Shown piece by piece: positions 28,097-38,462 of a stretch of DNA of 64,000 bases; the stretch's first letter is position 1; each line of letters opens with the position of its first letter. The position numbers were made by a program, and so were the translations under genes. Location of the stretch: NCBI RefSeq assembly GCF_002927045.1, contig NZ_PRDW01000004.1, positions 62,001-126,000 on the forward strand, given 5' to 3'. Under the pieces are notes generated by a model. It was not told where the DNA came from, made no database searches, and was given only the letters and a program-made list of their open reading frames with translations. Source of the stretch: Mycetohabitans endofungorum (lineage in GTDB: Bacteria > Pseudomonadota > Gammaproteobacteria > Burkholderiales > Burkholderiaceae).

Positions 28097-28563
28097 GCGG
28101 CGCCACGCTCGCCGCGGCGCGGCGCGATTCGCTCGAGCAGCGCCTTCTGCTCCGGCGGCACCTGATATTGCCAGCCGAAGCGGCCCAGCTGCAGGCTTTC
28201 CGCGATGCGCAGCGCCGGCTCCATCAACTTGAGCGCCGCGGCGGGCTCGAACAGGTGCTCGACCGTGTCCAGGAACAGGTACAGCCAGCGGCTGAAGTGC
28301 TCTGGCTCGATACCCTTTAGTGGCAGGTGGGCCAGCTGCACATTGCCCTTGTAGCGCTTGGCGCCCAGCGCGATGCTGGCCCAAAAGTCGCACATTTTTG
28401 CCAGGTGCGGGTCCCATGCGTCGCCGATCGCCTGCGCGAAGATCGGTCCCAGCGTGTCGTCCGCCCGCACGCGTGCATAGAAGCGGTGGACTAGTGAATG
28501 GATGCCTGCTTCGTCCAAGATGGCAAGGTGGCTCACTGCGGCGTTGGATTCGGGATTGACCAT
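28090..28563 (-). CDS. Group III truncated hemoglobin
   Basis: Heme protein of the 2/2 globin fold, group III, a class often linked to nitric oxide or oxygen chemistry. In the 157-residue product, IHSLVHRFYARVRADDTLGPIF is the B/CD region. MCDFWASIALG.KRYKG is typical of group III, and the proximal His lies in PEHFSRWLYLF. It ends in a short basic tail. It is transcribed divergently from the broken nsrR-type repressor 230 bases away, suggesting NO-responsive control in the ancestor. It is convergent with moaE, overlapping by 7 bases. Confidence 0.88.
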   Translation of the reverse strand: MVNPESNAAVSHLAILDEAGIHSLVHRFYARVRADDTLGPIFAQAIGDAWDPHLAKMCDFWASIALGAKRYKGNVQLAHLPLKGIEPEHFSRWLYLFLDTVEHLFEPAAALKLMEPALRIAESLQLGRFGWQYQVPPEQKALLERIAPRRGERGAAH

Positions 28564-28793
28564 GATGTCGTGTTGTCAGCAGAGGGATCGGATCGCATTG
28601 CGGCAGCGCAGCGGATCAGCGACGCAACGCGGCCGGCACGACGTGGCCCAACACGACATGGCCCGGCACGGTATGGCCTGGCGCGCAAACCCGTGCCTGT
28701 GGCAGTAAGATACCGGAGGCGGTACGGGGCGCGGCAGCATGTTGCTGCGCCAGCCCTTATTTTGCACCATAGAGCATAAGCCGGGATACTCGT

Positions 28794-29110
28794 TTGCGAT
28801 TGACCGATTTTACCGACTATGCGTTTCGCGTGATCCTGTACCTGTCGGTGCACGACGACGGATTGTCCACGATTCAGCAGATATCCGATGCGTACCAGGT
28901 GTCGAAGAACCATTTGATGAAGATCGTGCAACTGCTCGGCGAGCGAGGCTGGGTCGACACGGTGCGCGGGCGCAACGGTGGCTTGCGGCTGGCGCCGCAC
29001 GCCCGGACGCTAACGGTCGGCACAGATTGTGCGCGCCACTGAGAACGATTTTGCGCTGGTCGCCTGTCTGGGGGCCAACGACCGCTATGCATGCGCCATT
29101 GAGCCAGCCG
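28794..29110 (+). pseudogene. nsrR: Frameshifted NsrR-type Rrf2 repressor
   Basis: The first 75 codons read like an intact Rrf2 winged-helix domain (RLTDFTDYAFRVILYLSV, then IQQISDAYQVSKNHLMKIV and TVRGRNGGLRLAP). The frame then ends at a stop at 29040-29042. In another frame the expected continuation resumes at about 29029 as VRATENDFALVACLG, so a small indel lies between roughly 29018 and 29030. Further on, two Cys of the Fe-S site are visible (VACLG and YACAI), but the third Cys and the C-terminal helix are lost. The start codon would be TTG rather than ATG. The gene is therefore very probably inactive. Confidence 0.8.
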
Positions 29111-29159
29111 AGCGCGCCGCTCGCGCACGCGCTGGGCTTGGTCACGCCCGCCCCGGGCG

Positions 29160-29190
29160 CTTGAAAAGCCCCATCCGGACCTCAAGATAT
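29160..29190 (+). promoter_or_regulatory. Heat-shock (sigma-32-like) promoter candidate for clpB
   Basis: CTTGAAA at 29160-29166 matches the sigma-32 -35 element exactly. The best -10 candidate 13 bases on is CCTCAAGATAT, a partial match to CCCCATNT. A 7-bp perfect inverted repeat (GCCCCAT at 29168-29174 and ATGGGGC at 29189-29195) overlaps the site. It lies directly upstream of clpB. Confidence 0.4.
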
Positions 29191-29216
29191 GGGGCAATCA
29201 AGCATTGGAGGTCTCC

Positions 29217-31811
<2,595 letters not shown>

Positions 31812-32069
31812 TGGGGCGCTGATGCGCGAAGTCGCAACGGGGGTGCTGGCGCTGTTGTTCGGCGCCTGCGCCCAACCCAGGTTTTAGGCCGTCCAGCCCG
31901 AGTCCGTGTTGATCGCGCGGCTCAATACTACTATTGCCGCGCGCTGTCGGCCGCTACCTCGCCGTCGAGGTAATCGTCGGCGGCTACTGGAAACTGCTGT
32001 GATGGCGGGTGATCCAACGCGGCCGACGCTGGTATCATCTCGTACTGTATATCTATACAGGATTAGACG
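31812..32069 (+). other. Spacer between clpB and the SOS operon with short relic-like frames
   Basis: A 21-codon frame at 31822-31887 resembles only a lipoprotein signal (VLALLFGACAQP) and stops at once. Another frame near 31920-32000 reads like the end of a protein (RYLAVEVIVGGYWKLL, then stop). Neither has an identifiable parent gene. The right end holds the LexA box described separately. Confidence 0.35.
32045..32060 (+). promoter_or_regulatory. LexA (SOS) box
   Basis: CTGTATATCTATACAG fits the CTGT-N8-ACAG consensus perfectly. With flanks it matches 18 of 20 positions of the E. coli consensus. It lies 9 bases before the start codon of the FAN1-like gene, where bound LexA would block promoter or early transcript. 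It implies DNA-damage induction of the two-gene operon. Confidence 0.8.
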
Positions 32070-33920
32070 ATGGACGCGATTCCCGCCGGCGGCGTGGACC
32101 CGTTCTACTATGTCGCAAACTTCCGTCACGCTATCGCGTGGTTGAGCGATCGATGCGATGACCTGCTTGACGGGCAAGAACGGGCCTTCATCGACGCGTT
32201 CGAGCTGTTGCCCCACGCGTCGCGCGCGCTGCTGGTCCGGATGTTGATGCGCAAAGGACCGTTGTTTCGCACGGACAAGCTGCGGTATGCCGAGATCGGC
32301 GAGCCGCTCGCCGCATGCGGGCCATTGATCGCGCGAGGTTGGGTCGAACTCGATCCGCCGATGTCGGTTGACGAACTGTTCACTGTGGCGACCAAGGTCC
32401 AACTCGAACACCGCTTCGTGGCGGCAAAGGCAGTGCGCGGCACGAAGGCGGCGCTGCTTGACGCGCTGCGCGCCGCGCATCCCGGTGTACAGCATGCGTA
32501 TTCAGTCTGGTGCCCGAACGGACCAGGGAGGGTCGTCCGCTTCCTGCTGGGGCCCCTGTGCGACCGGCTTCGATTGATGTTCTTTGGGAACCTGTGGCAG
32601 GACTGGTCGGAGTTTGTGTTGGCCGACCTGGGTATTTTCCGCTACGAAGCCGTGCGCTTGGACGGATCGTCTCGCGCATTCCAACGGCGCGAAGATGTCG
32701 ATGCCTATTTCTCGTTGCATGCGTGCCGCCAGGCGCTGGACGCGGCGCCCGATGACGCGACGCTGGACGCATTGCTGGCGCAGGCGTGCGCATGTCCGAC
32801 TGGTAATCTTTGGCTCGGCATGCGTCGTGCCAAAGTGTTGTTCCGGATCGGCCAGCACTGCGAACGGCAGCGCGATTGGCCGCGCGCGCTGCATGCGTAC
32901 GAGGCGAGCACCTATCCGGAAGCCCGCTATCGGCGAATGCGCGTGCTCGAGGCGCTCGGTCGCTGCGACGACGCATTGGCGCTTGCTGCGCAAGTCGTAC
33001 AGATGCCGGTCAGCGAGGGTGAGGCACAGCGCGCCGCGCGTACCCTTGCGCGGCTACAGCGCGTGATGCTTGCCGCGCGACAGCAGTCGCCGTTGCCGAT
33101 GCAATCGGCATGTGGCGAGCGTCCATTCGGCCGGAATCGCGTACCTTCACCACAGTTTGATTTATCGGCACCAGCACCAGCACAGACATCGGCACATACA
33201 TTGGCAACGCCGATCTCGCGCAGCGACTGGCTCTTGCCCATGCCCGCCGTGCCGATGCGGGTCGAACACGTATTGCGCGCTCACCTGCATCGCCCGGAGG
33301 CGCCAGTGTTCTATGTCGAAAACGCATTGATTAACACCTTGTTTGGCCTGTTGTGCTGGCAGGCGGTATTCGCGCCGATACCCGGCGCATTCTTTCATCC
33401 GTTCCAGCGCGGGCCAGCGGACCTGGATGCGCCGACGTTCGTTGCGCGTCGTCAGGCGCTGTTCGATGCCTGCCTGCAACAGCTCGACGATGGTCGTTAT
33501 CGACGCACGATCGAGGATAATTTTGCCGCGAAGGCTGGGATTCAATCGCCGTTCGTGGCCTGGAGCGTGTTTGACCCTGCGTTGTTGACGCTTGCGCTGG
33601 ACTGTATGCCGGCTGCCCACCTGAAGCTGTGGTTCGTGCGGTTGCTGCGGGACGTCTCGCGGAACCGCTCCGGATTTCCGGATCTGGTTCGATTCGTGCC
33701 GGCTGTGTGTTCGTACGAACTGATCGAGGTGAAAGGGCCTGGCGACCGGTTGCAGGACAACCAGTTGCGCTGGCTCGCCTACGCACACGAAAAGGGGCTG
33801 CCGGTCAGCGTCGCGCACGTGCGATGGCTCGACCACGGGGGCAGTATGCCGGCGCCGCCCGCCGCCGTTGGCCATGCGATCCCGGACGGCGTCAGCGCGC
33901 CGGCGCAATGGACAGTGTGA
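32070..33920 (+). CDS. FAN1-like VRR-NUC structure-specific nuclease
   Basis: Member of the bacterial FAN1 family, 5'-flap/structure-specific nucleases whose human relative unhooks DNA interstrand crosslinks. The 616-residue product has an alpha-helical N-terminal region, a TPR-like middle (about residues 230-340) and a C-terminal VRR-NUC domain. The catalytic residues visible are E417 in YVENAL, D538 in FPDLV, and E553/K555 in IEVKG, followed by DRLQDNQLRWL. No ubiquitin-binding zinc finger is present, as expected for bacteria. A low-complexity Ala/Pro/Ser/Thr patch lies near residues 355-390. The ATG at 32070 follows a LexA box by 9 bases. The stop overlaps the next gene by one base (TGATG), so the two are coupled. 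Confidence 0.88.
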   Translation: MDAIPAGGVDPFYYVANFRHAIAWLSDRCDDLLDGQERAFIDAFELLPHASRALLVRMLMRKGPLFRTDKLRYAEIGEPLAACGPLIARGWVELDPPMSVDELFTVATKVQLEHRFVAAKAVRGTKAALLDALRAAHPGVQHAYSVWCPNGPGRVVRFLLGPLCDRLRLMFFGNLWQDWSEFVLADLGIFRYEAVRLDGSSRAFQRREDVDAYFSLHACRQALDAAPDDATLDALLAQACACPTGNLWLGMRRAKVLFRIGQHCERQRDWPRALHAYEASTYPEARYRRMRVLEALGRCDDALALAAQVVQMPVSEGEAQRAARTLARLQRVMLAARQQSPLPMQSACGERPFGRNRVPSPQFDLSAPAPAQTSAHTLATPISRSDWLLPMPAVPMRVEHVLRAHLHRPEAPVFYVENALINTLFGLLCWQAVFAPIPGAFFHPFQRGPADLDAPTFVARRQALFDACLQQLDDGRYRRTIEDNFAAKAGIQSPFVAWSVFDPALLTLALDCMPAAHLKLWFVRLLRDVSRNRSGFPDLVRFVPAVCSYELIEVKGPGDRLQDNQLRWLAYAHEKGLPVSVAHVRWLDHGGSMPAPPAAVGHAIPDGVSAPAQWTV

Positions 33921-36331
33921 TGCGCTACGTGGTTGCCGTGCGCGCATTGTGCGAGTTTACGGCAAAGCAAGGCGACCTGGATCTGCGGTTCACGCCGTCT
34001 TCCAGCGCCGAGGAGGGTAAGACCGGCCATCGCATCGTTGCCAGCCGCCGCCACGCGGACTACCAAACGGAAATCAGCGTCACGGGCGAATACCGGGAGC
34101 TGACGGTGCGTGGTCGCGCGGACGGCTACGATCCGCAACGGGGTCGGCTCGAGGAAATCAAGACGTATCGAGGCGAACTGGATGCGATGCCGGACAATCA
34201 TCGCGCGCTGCATTGGGCGCAGCTGCGGGTGTACGGCTGGCTGTTCTGTCAGCAGGCGCGAGTGCCGTCGATCGAACTCGCACTCGTGTACTACGACATC
34301 ACGACCGGGCATGAAACAGTGCTGACCAAGACGGCGAGTGCCGCTGCGTTGAAAGCGGCGTTCGAACAGCAATGTACGCGCTTTATCGACTGGGCAGCCC
34401 AGGAACGGGCGCACCGCGCCGCGCGCGATGCGATGCTGCACGGTCTGCAGTTGCCTTTCCCAGCGTTCCGTGTTGGCCAGCGCGAGCTTGCCGAGGCGGT
34501 CTACCGTGCGGCGCTCGGCGCCCGCGTGCTGCTCGCGCAAGCACCGACGGGCATCGGCAAGACGCTCGGTACGCTGTTTCCACTGCTCAAGGCCTGTCCG
34601 CGCGCATCGATCGACAAAGTGTTTTTTTTGAGCGCGAAAAGTCCTGGACGGCAGCTGGCATTGGATTCGCTGCAGTCCTTGACGCGTGGCGCAGTGGGAC
34701 CGCGACGGTCAACAGAATCAACGGAGTCAGCAGAATCAGCAGAATCAGCAACGGAATCCGCGCGGGCCGGATCCGGGATGGCCGGGCGCACAGGCATCGG
34801 CGCGCGTGCGCCAAGGTCTGTCCCCGCGCTGCCGCTGCGCGTGGTTGAGCTGGTCGCGCGCGACAAGGCGTGCGAGTATCCGGGCAATGCGTGTACCGGG
34901 CAGGCATGTACGCTCGCGCAAGGGTTTTACGATCGGTTGCCGGCTGCACGCGAGGCGGCGTTGGCAAGGTATTGGCTCGATCGCGGCGCGCTGCGCGAGG
35001 TGGGCTTGACCCATCGCGTGTGTCCGTACTACCTGGGCCAGGAATTGGTGCGCTGGGCTGATGTGATCGTCGGCGATTACAACTACTATTTCGACACCGG
35101 TGCCCCCCTGTTTGCGTTGACCGTGCAAAACCAGTGGCGGGTCGCTGTGCTGGTGGACGAGGCGCACAATTTACCCGAACGGGCGCGGGCGATGTACTCG
35201 GCCACGCTTGAGCAGGGGGAACTGGCCTATCTTGCTCGTGGCGCGCGCGGCACGCTGGGTACCGCATTGCGTCGCTTGCAGCGGTGCTGGAACACGCTGA
35301 ATCGCGCGCAGGCCGAACCGTACCGCGCCTCTGACGTACTGCCCGATGCATGGCTATGCGCGCTGCAGCGCGCCGTTGGTGCGATCGGCGAGCATCTAGC
35401 TGAACCACAACTTGTGCCGGACGTGCGTCTGGAGCGCTTCTATCTCGATGCGATCCACTTCATGCGCATCGCCGAGCGTTTCGACGAGCACTGGATGTTC
35501 GACGTCACACTGGCCACGCTGGAGGGAGCCGCGGCGCGCGCCACGTGGCGCTCGACGTTGTGCATCCGCAATGTCGTGCCGGCGGCGGCATTGCGAGCGC
35601 GTGTCGCGGCAGTCCATTCGATGACGCTTTTTTCTGCGACACTGTGGCCTGCGCGCTTCTACCGCGATCTGCTCGGACTACCGGACGATACCGTCAATGT
35701 CGACGTCGCCAGTCCGTTCAGCGCGGCGCAACTCGCCGTGTACGTGACGCCGTCGATCTCGACCCGCTATCGGGACCGCCAGGCGTCGCTTGGTGCGCTG
35801 GTTGAGCGGATTGCCTCGCAGTATGCGGCGCTGCCCGGCAACTATCTGTGCTTTTTCAGTAGCTTTGAATACCTGGAACAGGCGGCTGCGCTGTTCAGCG
35901 CTACGCATCCGTCGATTCCGGTGTGGCGGCAGGCCCGGGCGATGGACGAGCCGGCACAGCGTGCCTTCATCGCCCACTTCGAGCCGCACGGCCGCGGCAT
36001 CGGATTCGCCGTGCTCGGCGGTGCATTTGCCGAGGGCATCGACCTGCCCGGCACACGGCTGGTCGGCACGTTTATCGCCACGCTTGGGATGCCGCAGATC
36101 AATGCGGTGAACGAACAGTTGCGCGAGCGGATGCAGCGGCTGTTCAGTGCCGGATTCGACTATACGTACTTGTTCCCGGGGGTGCAGAAAGTGGTGCAGG
36201 CCGCAGGCCGCGTGATCCGCAGCGAGACGGACCGTGGTGTCGTGCACCTGCTGGATGATCGCTTTATGCGGCGCGACGTGCGTGCGTTGCTGCCATGCTG
36301 GTGGAAGGTCGAATTGGAGAGTCGCCGCTAG
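33920..36331 (+). CDS. PD-(D/E)XK nuclease fused to XPD/DinG-type Fe-S DNA helicase
   Basis: The 803-residue product has two parts. Residues 1 to about 150 show a RecB/Cas4-like nuclease pattern: E32/H37 (EEGKTGH), D68 (GRADGYD), E79-I-K81, and Q101/Y105 (QLRVYGW). A superfamily 2 helicase follows, with Walker A ending K214 (APTGIGKT) and four Cys at 318, 325, 330 and 368 for a 4Fe-4S cluster. DEAH is at 413-416 (LVDEAHN), with LFSATLWP and QAAGRVIRS (motif VI) after it. This resembles DinG/YoaA and eukaryotic XPD/FANCJ. Residues 264-281 are a Thr/Glu/Ser-Ala/Glu/Ser tandem repeat between motif Ia and the Fe-S domain. The start at 33920 (TGATG) matches relatives; an ATG at 33908 is the alternative, and the frame is open to 33629 inside FAN1. 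Confidence 0.88.
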   Translation: MRYVVAVRALCEFTAKQGDLDLRFTPSSSAEEGKTGHRIVASRRHADYQTEISVTGEYRELTVRGRADGYDPQRGRLEEIKTYRGELDAMPDNHRALHWAQLRVYGWLFCQQARVPSIELALVYYDITTGHETVLTKTASAAALKAAFEQQCTRFIDWAAQERAHRAARDAMLHGLQLPFPAFRVGQRELAEAVYRAALGARVLLAQAPTGIGKTLGTLFPLLKACPRASIDKVFFLSAKSPGRQLALDSLQSLTRGAVGPRRSTESTESAESAESATESARAGSGMAGRTGIGARAPRSVPALPLRVVELVARDKACEYPGNACTGQACTLAQGFYDRLPAAREAALARYWLDRGALREVGLTHRVCPYYLGQELVRWADVIVGDYNYYFDTGAPLFALTVQNQWRVAVLVDEAHNLPERARAMYSATLEQGELAYLARGARGTLGTALRRLQRCWNTLNRAQAEPYRASDVLPDAWLCALQRAVGAIGEHLAEPQLVPDVRLERFYLDAIHFMRIAERFDEHWMFDVTLATLEGAAARATWRSTLCIRNVVPAAALRARVAAVHSMTLFSATLWPARFYRDLLGLPDDTVNVDVASPFSAAQLAVYVTPSISTRYRDRQASLGALVERIASQYAALPGNYLCFFSSFEYLEQAAALFSATHPSIPVWRQARAMDEPAQRAFIAHFEPHGRGIGFAVLGGAFAEGIDLPGTRLVGTFIATLGMPQINAVNEQLRERMQRLFSAGFDYTYLFPGVQKVVQAAGRVIRSETDRGVVHLLDDRFMRRDVRALLPCWWKVELESRR
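34712..34768 (+). repeat. 9-bp tandem repeat inside the helicase gene
   Basis: Units ACAGAATCA, ACGGAGTCA, GCAGAATCA, GCAGAATCA and a longer final unit encode TES-TES-AES-AES-ATES. The period of 9 keeps the reading frame, so copy number could vary without breaking the protein. Confidence 0.75.
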
Positions 36332-36409
36332 GCGGCGGGCTGCGGCCCGGCTACTGGCCAACCACCGGCCGGGTGCTCCGGCCGGGACACCCGGCCGTCG
36401 CCCGCTGCG

Positions 36410-37894
36410 TCACATTTCTTCGGCCCACGACATATTTTCGTGCGCCATCAGCGCGGACGAAGCGGCGGGTCCGTAGGTGCCGGCCGTGTAGGTACGGGGG
36501 CGCTCGTCCAGTTCGCGCCAGCCGGCCAGGATCGGCTCGACCCAGGTCCAGGCGGCTTCCAATTCATCACGGCGCATGAAATGGGTCAGGCGCCCCCGGA
36601 TCACGTCGATCAGCAGCCGCTCGTAGGCTTCGGCGCGGCGCCCCGTGAACGCCTGCTGCAAGTCCAGGTTTAAATTGACCGGCAGCATGTGCATGCCGCT
36701 GCCCGGCTCCTTCGCAAGCATTTGCAACTGGATCGATTCCTCCGGCTGCAATTGGATTATCAGCCGGTTACCGTAGTTGCGTGGCCCGCTCGGGATGATC
36801 GAGAAAGGCAAGTCGGCGAAATCGATGACAATCTCGGAACGCCGCTTCGGCATCCGCTTGCCGGTGCGCAGGAAGAACGGTACGTTGGCCCAGCGCCAGT
36901 TGTTGATGTGCGCGCGCAGCGCGACGAACGTCTCCGTGCGGCTGCCTGGCGGCACGTTGTCTTCATCGAGATAACCCTTGACCGGTTCCCCGCCGATCGC
37001 GCCCGCGGTGTACTGGCCGCGCACCGTGTTGCGGGCGATGTCCGAGACCGTCATCGGACGCAGCGAGCGCAGCACCTTGAGCTTTTCGTCCCGTACCGCG
37101 TCAGGATCGAGCGACACGGGAGGTTCCATCGCCACGATGCACAGCAACTGCAGCAGGTGGTTCTGCACCATGTCGCGCAGCGCGCCCGTCTGGTCATAGA
37201 AACCGGCCCGGCTGCCGACGCCCACGGTCTCGGCGACCGTGATTTGCACGTTCTTGATGTATGGCGCTTGCCACAATGGCCCGAAAATCGCGTTGCCAAA
37301 GCGCAGCACCATCAGGTTCTGCACGGTTTCCTTGCCCAGGTAATGGTCGATCCGGTAGATCTGCGATTCGGCAAAGTACTGGCCGACCGACGCGTTAATC
37401 GCACGTGCCGACGCGAGGTCGTGTCCCAGCGGTTTTTCGAGTACGACGCGCGATTGTTCGTTGACCAGCCCGCACGCGGCGAGGTTGTCGCAGATCGTCG
37501 TGAATAGCTCGGGTGATGTGGCCAGGTAAAACACGCGCTGCGCTTCGGGCCGGGACGCCGCGACGAGGTTGGCGTAGTCGGATGATGAGACAACATCGAT
37601 TCGCACGTAGTCGAACAACGCTAGGAAACGATCCCACGCCTGTTTGTCCAGCGCACTGCTGTCAACGAACGGCCGCGAGTGCTCGTCGATGAACGTGAGG
37701 TACTGGTCGCGCGAGAAGTCCTTGCGGCCGATCGCGATGATCCGCGTGTCGGCCGGCAGGTTGCCGTGCAGATGCGCCATGTACAGCGCCGGGAGCAATT
37801 TGCGGGCCGACAGGTCGCCGCCGCCGCCGAAGATGATCATGTCCAGTGCGCAGGCGGATGCGGCAAAGGCTGCGGAAGAAGCCGTGGTTGTCAT
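36410..37894 (-). CDS. zwf: Glucose-6-phosphate 1-dehydrogenase
   Basis: Oxidises glucose-6-phosphate to 6-phosphogluconolactone with NADP, entering the pentose phosphate and Entner-Doudoroff routes. The 494-residue product has the catalytic RIDHYLGKE motif and EKPLG. The nucleotide-binding loop reads IFGGGGDLSARK, where most relatives have Thr or Ser at the third Gly, a minor oddity. The C-terminal domain is full length. No pgl or edd gene is adjacent in the window. It is convergent with the SOS helicase gene and divergent from the pca relics. Confidence 0.94.
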   Translation of the reverse strand: MTTTASSAAFAASACALDMIIFGGGGDLSARKLLPALYMAHLHGNLPADTRIIAIGRKDFSRDQYLTFIDEHSRPFVDSSALDKQAWDRFLALFDYVRIDVVSSSDYANLVAASRPEAQRVFYLATSPELFTTICDNLAACGLVNEQSRVVLEKPLGHDLASARAINASVGQYFAESQIYRIDHYLGKETVQNLMVLRFGNAIFGPLWQAPYIKNVQITVAETVGVGSRAGFYDQTGALRDMVQNHLLQLLCIVAMEPPVSLDPDAVRDEKLKVLRSLRPMTVSDIARNTVRGQYTAGAIGGEPVKGYLDEDNVPPGSRTETFVALRAHINNWRWANVPFFLRTGKRMPKRRSEIVIDFADLPFSIIPSGPRNYGNRLIIQLQPEESIQLQMLAKEPGSGMHMLPVNLNLDLQQAFTGRRAEAYERLLIDVIRGRLTHFMRRDELEAAWTWVEPILAGWRELDERPRTYTAGTYGPAASSALMAHENMSWAEEM

Positions 37895-37984
37895 GATGCG
37901 TGCGTGTCACGGGCCGGTTGAGCAACCCCTATGGTGCATGGTTATTCGGATTTTTGCACGCCCCCGCGCATCGTGCGCTCAACG

Positions 37985-38137
37985 CGCAGACGCGTTGCGC
38001 CGCGTTAAGCGGCGGTTGCTACTTTTACCATGCCGATTCGTTTGCGATGATGCGTGGTGGACGCGATCCCGGCCGGCGGCGGCGTCATGGACCTGGCGGG
38101 CGGCGCCAAGCAGGTGTTCGTGATGATGGAGCAGTAA
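37985..38137 (+). pseudogene. pcaJ: Relic of 3-oxoadipate CoA-transferase subunit B
   Basis: One frame reads GCYFYHADSFAMMRGG, a conserved internal PcaJ segment. It then breaks, and a second frame from 38054 reads VVDAIPAGGGVMDLAGGAKQVFVMMEQ shortened by a stop at 38135-38137, the later PcaJ segment. Some tens of codons between the two are missing, and the N- and C-termini are gone. This is a decayed gene, not a functional enzyme. Confidence 0.75.
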
Positions 38138-38150
38138 AAAAGCCGATCCG

Positions 38151-38384
38151 GTGCTTGTCGAGCGTGACGAACATCCGCGCGAAACCTCGCTTGACGCGCT
38201 CGCCAAGCTGAAGGGCGTGGTGCGGCCCGACCGCGATTGCCTTGGGCCATTCGCTGGGTATGAGCGGTGCGCGGCTGACGTTGACGGCCGTCTACGAATT
38301 GCAGCGACGAGCCGGGCGCTTCGCACTTGCGACGATGTGCATCGGCGTTGGCAGGGCATCGCGATTGCGCTCGAGCGCGTATGA
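38151..38384 (+). pseudogene. pcaF: Relic of beta-ketoadipyl-CoA thiolase
   Basis: The first frame gives [20 protein letters not shown] and GVVRPD, from the middle of PcaF. After a deletion of roughly 130 codons, another frame from 38233 gives [13 protein letters not shown] and ATMCIGVG, from the C-terminal thiolase domain with its catalytic His and Cys. A one-base deletion then shifts to the final GIAIALERV and stop at 38382-38384. It directly precedes the intact pcaD, preserving the ancestral pcaJ-pcaF-pcaD order. Confidence 0.8.
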
Positions 38385-38462
38385 AATGGGCGCGCTCCGA
38401 TGTGCCGCAGCGGGCGTGCGGCCCGCTCGCGCATTATCTGAACGACTGACGAGGAATCCATC

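Noticed and set aside
31906-32145. Short frame across the LexA box
   Set aside because: Compositionally random and incompatible with the promoter function of the region.
33629-33919. In-frame upstream extension of the helicase by 97 codons
   Set aside because: It lies inside the FAN1 gene in another frame, is Arg/Ala-rich shadow sequence, and family N-termini match 33920.
34712-34768. Short tandem repeats considered as a CRISPR or minisatellite locus
   Set aside because: Units are 9 bp without spacers and lie within a coding frame; no CRISPR structure occurs in the window.
36410-38137. Possible zwf-pca operon
   Set aside because: zwf is on the opposite strand from the pca relics and pcaD, so they are divergent.
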